The notes beneath the pieces are model-generated. The model made no database searches. It had not been told where the DNA came from and worked only from the letters and a program-made list of their open reading frames with translations. DNA of 64,000 nucleotides from Episyrphus balteatus (lineage: Eukaryota; Arthropoda; Insecta; Diptera; Syrphidae): positions 125,895,027 to 125,959,026 of the forward strand of contig NC_079136.1 of assembly GCF_945859705.1 (NCBI RefSeq), read 5' to 3'. Positions 56,501 to 64,000 of this stretch are shown piece after piece; within the stretch, counting starts at the first letter, position 1, and every line of letters starts with the position of its first letter. Made by a program: the position numbers and the translations under genes.

Positions 56501-58765
56501 GAGTCAAAATTAGTATTTTTGTATAACCCAAAAATGTGTTAAATTGAAAATAGATACATTTTGAATTCTATCTTTAAAATTTCTGAATATTCAAAAATGT
56601 AATATACAAAATTTGCGTGCGTTTTGCATGAGTTTTCTTATTATTTGCAATTTTTTTACAAAATGATCTTTAAAAACAAAATACAAAATAACCAACAATT
56701 TATTACTTTTTCGTTTTTTTTTTGTACGACTAAAGGCTTATGTTTTAAGTGCGTTGAAAAATCTACAATTCCATACCTTTTAATACAGAAAAATATATTT
56801 CGTTTGTTTTGCAAAATGTACTGATTGCAATGATTTGTATGCACCCTTATTAACGATCTTTTGAGCAGAAGTCATTTTCAAAAAAGTATAAGGCAATTTT
56901 TTACAAGTAATTTTCTCTTCTGCATTCAAATTTATAATTCAATTACAGATTAGGCACAAAATTTGGATCAATTTTTTTTACAACCCTAAAAAATGAATTA
57001 AAAAAAGTGTATAAGTTATATTTTGTTCAAAAATCGATACTTTAGATTGCGTCCACATTTAAGTTCTAAAAAAACTCATTCCTAAACAAATAATAAACTT
57101 CAAATCTATTCAAAAATGAAGGTTCAAAAAAAATTTTTAAATGTCAAATTTTTTCAAGGAGGCATCATCAAAATTTTGAATTTAGTCCATTTAGTCAATT
57201 TACCAATTTTGTAAAAAATTACAAAAAAATTACAAAAAAATTGCAATTTTGTAAGAACTTACATTTATTTAGAAATTTTGAGCAATTGTGTTGCTTAATT
57301 CTTGTAAAAACTTGATTTGTGTCGAAATTTATATTTTGATAGTTGATATTTTTTTTTTCAACCAAGTAACGCTTCCAAGATTCTATTAACATTTAATTTG
57401 TAAGTAAATCGTATAATTTAGAACTTAGATTTTGTGTTCAAAAATTTTGAATTTTGTATTAGGCACGTTCATATGTATGTTTCCATTGTAAAGTTTACCC
57501 TTAATCTTTTTTTACAAGAAAAAATAAAGTGGTAATGTAATGAATTTGGATTTCTTGGAAGAATAACTTTGAAATAAATATATTCTTATATTCATCTCTC
57601 AAAATTTCACAAATATAAAATTTTCATTCAGAAAAAAAGGTTTAAGATTTTTTGCCGTTTGTACCAACATTTAATTTGGTTCAAATTTGGTACGCTATAA
57701 CTTTTTTTCGAAAATCACTCATAGAATATGAATTCTTCTTAAAATGTCTAATTTTTTTTTAGTTTATAATTGTTTGTTCTAAGATTTTGAAATCAAATTT
57801 AAGATGGCTCATGGAGCCAGTATTTAATTTAACACTATTTTCAAAATTGGCATTCTCTTGTTCATAGGTGCTCTTCTCCTTATAACAAGTGGTAGTAATT
57901 TACATAGTTGGCAATCTAGTTAATCACACTAAATCCAGCACTGAGTGGAGTATATATTTACATATAGAGTAAGTTGTTACCTTTATATTGGATGTGTGTG
58001 TCGTCGTCGTCAGCAATGTGGGATTTTGTATTCATTTTCGTTGTTAATTAATTATTTAAATGCAGCGTGACTACTACACTTCTACTTCTACTCGTCGTTG
58101 TCGGTCGTCCGTCGTATATGGTAGGTATAGAGGTACTCTTCTACGGGTTTTACCTTCGTCGACTCTATGAATTAAAGGGTGTGCCAAACGGAAACGTAAA
58201 ATCAACTACGGGAAGTTAGTAGTTGCACACACTCCGGGGAAATATGAAATGTGTGTATTGCTTTTTATACATATGTATGTGCTTGTGATGTGCATATGTG
58301 TGGTATATGGGATGTGTATAATGTTATAGGTGGCAAAGGAGCAGTTTTGTTCTTTTTTCTTTGTTTGTTTCAAATTTAATTTCAATTCTAAATAAAAAAA
58401 TAAAACAAAATATTTAATTTAAACATTGTACAATTCAATTTATTTTAGAATTAGGTTGTGAATGTAATTCAGACATTTGTATAAGGACTCAAGGTAAAAT
58501 AAGGACGTGTATTAAAATATATCCTTGTTTTCACATTAGAATTACTAAAGCGAATTTATTTTGACGGCTTGTGCAGACACAAAGTATTTTTAAAACACTG
58601 AATTTTCTCTCAGGAAGTTAGTGTTAAAAATTCTCTTAGGTACATATATTAAATGAATATAATATACCTACAAACAAAGTAAAATGTAAAATTGTAAATT
58701 ATATTGCTTAAAAGAAAAGTCAACTAGTTTTTTAATTACAACGCGGTCACTGTGGTGTATGAGTA
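53562..58765. other. Gene-free stretch, 5.2 kb
   Basis: No coding exon or mobile element was recognised. TATCGATTATAAGG occurs near 53974. A CGTCGTCGTC-rich, GC-richer patch at about 58000-58220 may be promoter or UTR sequence of something not resolved. Short frames at 54165-55060 and 56624-56844 have no supported coding character. Confidence 0.45.
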
Positions 58766-58784
58766 CTATTTTTTTTTTGTAGCT

Positions 58785-58889
58785 AAAGGAATCAAACGAA
58801 ATCACATTAGTGTCGAAGGTAATTATGACTTGTCATCAGATCATACTCCAGTGATTAGTGATTCTAACACTAAGTGAATTGGAAGTAAT
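58785..58889 (+). pseudogene. LINE endonuclease C-terminal fragment, ended by a 7-bp duplication
   Basis: The frame reads VAKGIKRNHISVEGNYDLSS then DHTPVI, the end of an APE-type endonuclease domain with its catalytic SDH motif. At 58851-58863 the sequence GTGATTAGTGATT contains a 7-bp direct duplication; the frame is shifted there and stops at TGA about 20 nt later, while the neighbouring frame carries on the expected protein. The fragment is therefore dead unless frameshifting occurs. Confidence 0.75.
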
Positions 58890-59760
58890 AGAAAAAAGTA
58901 ATCCAAAGCTTGTAAATAAGAAAACAAACTGGAGTGATTTTAGAGAAAGGCTTTTAAGTTTTATAAATTTAAGATCTCCCATGGATACAATCGAGCAAAT
59001 TGACCATGAAGTGGAACAATTTATTGCTGATGTGCAACAGGCCGCTGAAGAAAGTACTCCAACATTTTCTAATAGAAGACAAAATGAAATAAAATATCCT
59101 TTAGAGATAAGAGAGTTGATAATAGAGAAAAGAAGAGCTCGAAGAAAATGGCAAAATACTAGATTTCCAGATGATAAAACAACGTTCAACCGCATAAGCA
59201 ACAATCTTAAAAAACAAATTTATAAATTCAAAAATGATTCACTCAGTACATTCCTAAAGAATTTAACGACTGATGCTTCAACCGATTTTTCGCTATGGAA
59301 AGCAGCCAAGCGCCTGAAAAGACCGCAGTTACTAAACTCTCCCTTGAAATCTCAAGATGGGAAATGGATCGGTAACCCAAAAGAAAAAGCTAACCTTTTC
59401 GCGGAGCATCTTGCGAATGTTTTTAAGCCATACCCAACAAACGCGGCTGAAAATAGCTTACAGTTAGTTGATAAGATAGATGAAAGTGAAATACCAATTG
59501 TAAGATTAAAAGAAATAAAAAGTATGTGTTTACATCAACTATCAAATAAAAAATCACCAGGTTACGATCTAATTACTGCTCAGGTTATGAAAGAAATGCC
59601 TTTGAAAGCCTTCATAAAACTCCAATATATAATAAATGCATGCCTTAAGCAACGGTATGTCCCACACCATTGGAAAATTGCTGAAGTGATTGTCATACCC
59701 AAGCAAGGTAAGCCACCTACAGAAGTGACGTCTTACAGACCAATATCGCTTATACCAATT
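58858..59760 (+). pseudogene. LINE ORF2, linker and first part of reverse transcriptase (interrupted)
   Basis: The open frame continues from the frameshift to the MITE insertion: about 300 codons covering the endonuclease-RT linker and the first RT blocks (KSPGYDLITAQVMKEMPLKA, PHHWKIAEVIVIPKQGKPP, TSYRPISLIPI). The first residues derive from a non-ATG codon, so no independent start exists. At 59760 the frame enters the MITE and stops after seven residues. Non-LTR retrotransposition enzyme; not functional here. Confidence 0.9.
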
Positions 59761-60369
59761 GAATCATTTATTTGCAAAACATGATAAGTCCATGATTTTA
59801 AATTTTTCAGGAGAAGAAAAAAACGTTCTATTTTCTTTTGATATGCGTAGAAAAATTTATAAAAAATATATTCTGTAGAACTCTTGCCTAGCTACAAAAT
59901 ACCGTTTCGTTTTTAATTTTTGGAGCGATAGCTCAAAAGATAAAAAATAAAAACGCTTTTGGACTTATCATACTTTGAAAATAAACGGATGTGAAATTAG
60001 TTTTTAAATGGATATGCAATTTTGCTTTTAGCCCCAGTCTATCAAACAATTGTATTTGAGAATAAAATAAAATGTCCGGACTGCTTATTTAACTTTAAAG
60101 TAGCTTTAAACTTAAGATTTTCAGCCATTAATCTAATATACCATTTACACAAAAAGAAGCTGTTGTTTATTTTCAAAAAATGATAAGTCCGGGACTTATT
60201 CTGTTTTTGATACTAAAAAAATATTTCGCGTAGCTGTAAAATCGGATATAGATGGAGTAGATACTTCATATTTTAAAGACAGACGTGGTTAACCCTGGAG
60301 TACAAATTTAGTCAAAAAAACGAATTTTGAAAAAAAGTGGACTTATCATGTTTTGCAAATAAATGATTC
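59761..60369. mobile_element. 609-bp MITE inserted in the LINE reverse transcriptase
   Basis: The ends are GAATCATTTATTTGCAAAAC and its exact inverted copy; the inverted repeat continues through ATGATAAGTCC for about 31 bp. AATT on the left (59757-59760) is repeated on the right (60370-60373), consistent with a 4-bp duplication. The LINE frame resumes at ATGGCAAAAGTT right after it. The interior carries two further copies of the GGACTTATCAT end motif (about 59960 and 60180), in opposite orientations. No coding capacity; superfamily not assigned. Confidence 0.92.
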
Positions 60370-60373
60370 AATT

Positions 60374-61495
60374 ATGGCAAAAGTTTTTGAAAAACTGCTT
60401 CTGAAGAGACTTAGCAAAATTATAGAAGAAAGAAGGTTAATCCCAAATCATCAGTTTGGCTTTAGAAATAAACATTCCACGATAGACCAAGTTCATAGAA
60501 TAACGGATGTAATAGAAAAAGCATTAGAAGAAAAACAAGTATGTTCAGCTATTTTCTTCGATGTTGCTCAAGCCTTTGACAAGGTTTGGCATGAGGGACT
60601 TGAGTACAAACTGCAAAGGGATCTTCCCAGACAGTACTATGAAATATTAAAATCGTACATCTCAGACCGATTGTTTAGAGTAAGGTACGATCAAGAATAT
60701 TCGGAATTGAAGAAAATAGAAGCCGGTGTACCACAAGGAAGTGTCCTAGGTCCTACCCTGTATTTACTATACACAAGGGATATCCCAGTTGGGAATCACA
60801 CCATAATGGCTACTTTTGCAGATGATACCGCAATTTTGGTACCCGACAAATGTGTCTCTAGGGGAGCAGTAAAGCTGCAATATGCCGTCGACACAGTCAG
60901 AGATTGGACCGAAAAATGGCGTATCAAACTCAATGAAACAAAATCTTCACATATAAACTTTACAAATAAAAAGATAAACAATATTCCAATATTCATTAAT
61001 AATCAAGCTGTACCTTACGCCAATACGGCCAAATACCTTGGAATGACTTTGGATGCAAAGCTAAAGTGGAAAGAGCACATCAAAAAGAAAAGAGAAGAAC
61101 TAAACTTGAAATATAGAAAAATGTACTGGTTACTTGGTAACAACTCTGATTTATCAACCCAAAACAAAATAATGCTGTATAATCAAGTACTAAAGCCTGT
61201 TTGGACCTATGGTATCCAATTATGGGGCTGTACAAAGAAAACAAATACCGAAATCATCCAAAAATTCCAAAGCAAATTCCTTCGTGGAATAGTTAATGCA
61301 CCTTGGTACATAAGAAATAGCGATCTACATCGTGACCTACAAATAGAAACGGTTACAGAAGTTGTTAAAAAATACGCTGTATCGCATAATCAGAGACTGC
61401 AAAGTCATACCAATTCTGAAATGGTGTCCGTCTTGAATACAAGAAACCATGTTCGGAGATTAAGAAGAACCAAGCCTCATGAGCTTATGGTCTAA
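60374..61495 (+). pseudogene. LINE ORF2, reverse transcriptase palm and C-terminal domain (downstream of MITE)
   Basis: The frame reads MAKVFEKLLLKRLSKIIEER on to the stop TAA at 61493-61495, about 373 codons without a break. It contains FFDVAQAFDKVWH (catalytic Asp), AGVPQGSVLGPTLYLLYTRD, TFADDTAILVP (catalytic DD pair) and the Jockey C-terminal region WTYGIQLWGCTKKTN, KFLRGIVNAPWYIRN, DLQIETVTEVVKKYA. It would join in frame to 59760 if the MITE and one AATT were absent, so the insertion is the main lesion of this half. The frame itself looks young. Confidence 0.93.
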
Positions 61496-61690
61496 AAAAA
61501 CATGGGAAAGTATTAAAAGTTTAAACTTCCCCCAAAGTGATTTTACAAAGTTAAGAAAGAAAAATCTGATGTCGATCTCTCAAGATTGGTCCTGATAAAG
61601 AGGTGGTTTTAGTGGTTAAGAGTCCCACACTACTTGGTGTCGAATACTGCCAAGTGTCTTTTGAAGATTTCCTCCCGTCAAAAAAAAAAT
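61496..61690 (+). other. LINE 3' UTR and poly-A
   Basis: Between the ORF2 stop and the A10 tract at about 61680-61689. No AATAAA is needed for this class and none is evident at the end. A flanking target duplication could not be identified. Confidence 0.6.
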
Positions 61691-62940
61691 ATCAATTCTG
61701 CAAACAATTTTAGATACCAGAAAATTGGAAAGAAGTTAAAAAAAGTCGCTTGCGAAGGGTTTCCTGCAAATAGTATCAACAGAAAGGTCAATTTAGATCG
61801 AATTGTTGAGGTGTTCCTTTAGTTCTCAATAGTTTAAATCTAAACTAAGCGATTTTTTTCATCTAACGAGTCTCGTTCGTTATTTTCGGTGGTGGGGGAA
61901 AATAGTTTTTTAAAAGTCGAAATGAAATTTTCTCCTGGGATTATGTATGAGAATGAATTAATAATTTTTATTATTTTTGTCAGTTTTCTTCGTTACGAGA
62001 ATGAACTTTTGCCTTCTTGACAGGAAACTTTACACGAGAGAACTTAGAAAGTTTTGGTAGCTCAAGTATACACTCTAAAAATCTTAACTTTCTGTTAGTT
62101 TAGACAATATCGGTCAATACTAACTAACTAAGAAAAATGACGGAAGCGATACATAACGAAAGAATAAAAAAAAACCGAAATCTGATCTGATTAGTGATGA
62201 AAAGAAATTGCAAAGTCTATAAAGATATAGAAGATGTTGGTTTCCTTTGCGGGCTTCGTTAAAACTTCGGTTAGTGAGTTAGAAACTTTGAAAATACTTC
62301 TTATACAGCTTCCTAGCTGCTTTAATGTAAATTCGGTAGAAGCTTATACTTTTTTTATATTCTATTTGTCATTACTTCGGTAAAGCTATTTAAGACTCCA
62401 TAATGACATTTTTATAAAGATTTTGACTTGTAAAACACTCCGCTTTTCCTGAAAAAAAAAAACTGTAGATAATTTTGTCTGAACCATTAAGAAAAAAGAA
62501 AGTAATTGTCTTTTGTACCATTTGCGGAGTTTGTTGCACACTTTTTTTCTCCCACTTTTTATAGTGTTTGGTTTTTGTTTACGGATAAGTAGTTATCAAT
62601 TTAATTTATGTTGACATAATAAACATTAAACAAATATAATCCCCCCTTTCTCCACCTTTCATCGAAAATTTCACAAGAACTTGTTGATTGAGATTTTAAT
62701 CGTTAAGATGAATTTATTTGCAAAATGCTTCAATGGCAAATAGCAGCACCACAAAAGGCAGTAGATTTCATCATCAACAGCATCATCCTCATATAGTTTC
62801 ATATCGCTTATAAGGAAATGCTCAGACTTTTGTTAGAAAATATAAAGCCATTTCAGTATATCTCTCTTAGTGTGCTTAACAGTGGGGCTGTATACATATT
62901 ATTGAAGGCAAAAATAACGAGCAAAAAAATAAATAAATAG
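61691..62940. other. Gene-free stretch
   Basis: No gene, RNA or mobile element recognised. Confidence 0.45.
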
Positions 62941-64000
62941 AAATTTGTTGGATTGCTCCATCAACGAGGTCATCTGGTAAGTTACTAGTGTAAATATCAT
63001 GGACAGTTCGTTGTTTCAGAAAATATCACAAGTTGTTCCGTTAAATATCAGGGATTGCTCGGTAAAACCATGGATTGTGTTACGTGTATGAACATAAATG
63101 TGCATACCATGTCAAGAATTACTAGTTGCCTTGTTATATATCACAGATTACTGTGAATAACCCTTATATCACAGATTATGAACTGACTCTGTAAGTACAA
63201 TCGTTGCCCCAAAAATCGCGGAACTTTCTACTAAGAAAATATCAGGTTACTCCATTTAGTGTCACAATTTTTCAGTGAGAATATCACGTTTTTTTTTTTC
63301 AGAAAGTATTCATGAAATACTCCGCTAAATCTTGTATATTATTTCAGTTAATATCACAGATTATTCTGGTTAATATCACAAATTTTTCTGCTAAGTACAA
63401 ATCGTTCCGTTAAATATCACAAATCATTCGGTAAAAATCACTTTAAATAATACGGATAGGCGTGTTAACTTTTACAGTTTCACCTACAAGAACGACTTAT
63501 CATCAAAAACCGCCCCCAAAATGTATCACAGACTATTAAAGACTGCAAAATTGGCCTATGCAAGGACTATCCTTAGCAATTATCAAGGAGTTCTCTGCTA
63601 AGATTCACTAATTACTAATGCGAGCACCAAACATTTCCCAATTATCACTATCCCTTGTATCACTAATGTTCTCCAATATATATCATGAACCGGTTTCGTA
63701 ACATAACCAAAAAATTATCACACTCTTCTTCAGTATGTATCACAAAATTCTCTACTTAAAATTTCAGATTACTCTGTTAAGTATAAAAATGTTTATACTG
63801 AATATATCACACTTTTTTCGGAACTTTTCATAGAACATTTTTCTCTGGTAAATGTTGAATATTTCTCTACCGAGTATCACAGATTGCTTTGTTGATAGTA
63901 TCACACAATGAACAACTGAATTTTTCAAGGAAGTAGAACGATTTTCTTCTGTAATTATCACGGAAGGTTCCGTAAAGGATCACGTATTGCTCCGGTAAGT
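62940..64000. repeat. Short-period degenerate array of ATATCACAGATTRYTCYGTTAA
   Basis: Copies such as AATATCACAAGTTGTTCCGT (63024), ATATCACAGATTACTGTG (63138), TATATCACAGATTATG (63164), AATATCACAGATTATTCTGG (63353), AATATCACAAATTTTTCTGC (63374), AATATCACAAATCATTCGGT (63413) and GTATCACAGATTGCTTTGTT (63875) recur to the window end. The basic unit is about 22-30 bp. The array is still running at 64000, so its right border is outside. Confidence 0.85.

Larger units (their letters stand above)
58770..61690 (+). mobile_element. 5'-truncated Jockey-clade LINE with inserted MITE
   Basis: It starts inside the endonuclease domain (about 58770, after a poly-T run) and extends through the complete reverse transcriptase to a 3' UTR of about 190 bp and a short poly-A at about 61680-61690. 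Endonuclease block SSDHTPV, RT blocks PISLIPI, FGFRNKHSTIDQVHRI, FFDVAQAFDKVWH, GVPQGSVLGP and FADD are present, as is the Jockey-type C-terminal LRGIVNAPWYIRN segment. The element carries a small frameshift at 58857 and the MITE at 59761-60369. ORF1 (gag) and the first part of the endonuclease are absent. Confidence 0.92.

Noticed and set aside
1..64000. tRNA, rRNA or snRNA genes
   Set aside because: No cloverleaf with A/B boxes or other RNA gene signature was found on reading both strands by eye; a tRNAscan/Infernal run would be decisive.

Overview
The window looks like nuclear DNA of a higher fly (Diptera, probably Brachycera). It is very AT-rich with long poly-A/T runs, the genes are split by spliceosomal introns with GT..AG ends, one gene has opa-type CAG/CAA repeats, and the mobile elements are insect types (Jockey-clade LINE, hAT-like, Tc1-like and TAA-target MITEs). 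No prokaryotic feature, CRISPR array or tRNA/rRNA gene was seen. Species is not assignable from the sequence alone.

Genes. (1) A complete STUB1/CHIP orthologue (co-chaperone E3 ubiquitin ligase, TPR + coiled coil + U-box) lies on the + strand at 2204-12270: six coding exons, 288 aa, intact, with a 6.6 kb first intron full of mobile DNA. (2) A convergent five-exon gene lies on the - strand at 22890-17118. I reconstructed it as 551 aa: two predicted membrane segments near the N-terminus, then a long Ser/Thr/Pro/Gln-rich tail. All four junctions agree in phase and there is an in-frame stop just upstream of the ATG. I do not recognise the family with certainty. (3) A candidate first coding exon (48 aa, basic) of another - strand gene ends at a splice donor at 53286; no partner exon was found. 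(4) A 5'-truncated Jockey-clade LINE (about 58770-61690, +) has its reverse transcriptase interrupted by a 609-bp MITE at 59761-60369. A much older RT relic with a YADD box lies at about 38425-38640.

Layout. 1-2200: two related TAA-target elements, then the STUB1 5' region. 2324-8892: STUB1 intron 1 with several nested repeats, including a hAT-type MITE with a perfect 8-bp duplication. 9562-11870: STUB1 intron 4 with a Tc1-like relic. 12271-17117: convergent intergenic DNA. 17118-22890: the two-TM gene. 22.9-58.7 kb: gene-poor DNA with minisatellites, degenerate motif arrays and two giant near-perfect palindromes (41210-42896 and 45047-47081). 58.8-61.7 kb: the LINE. 62.9 kb to the end: another short-period array that runs off the window.

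The most unusual aspect is a set of locus-private arrays. At several places a short core (about 12-20 bp) recurs at quasi-regular spacing while the DNA between copies has diverged beyond recognition. Examples are GAYTGGTATAAAAA (intron, 18.4-19.6 kb), ACTGGCGCCCAATGTGGAG (28.4-30.6 kb, resembling a tRNA-Lys primer-binding site), AAAACTTAACGAAACTTG (28.6-35.2 kb), an ATCGATA cluster (43.9-44.6 kb) and ATATCACAGATT (63-64 kb). Whether these are decayed satellites or constrained binding-site arrays cannot be settled by eye.
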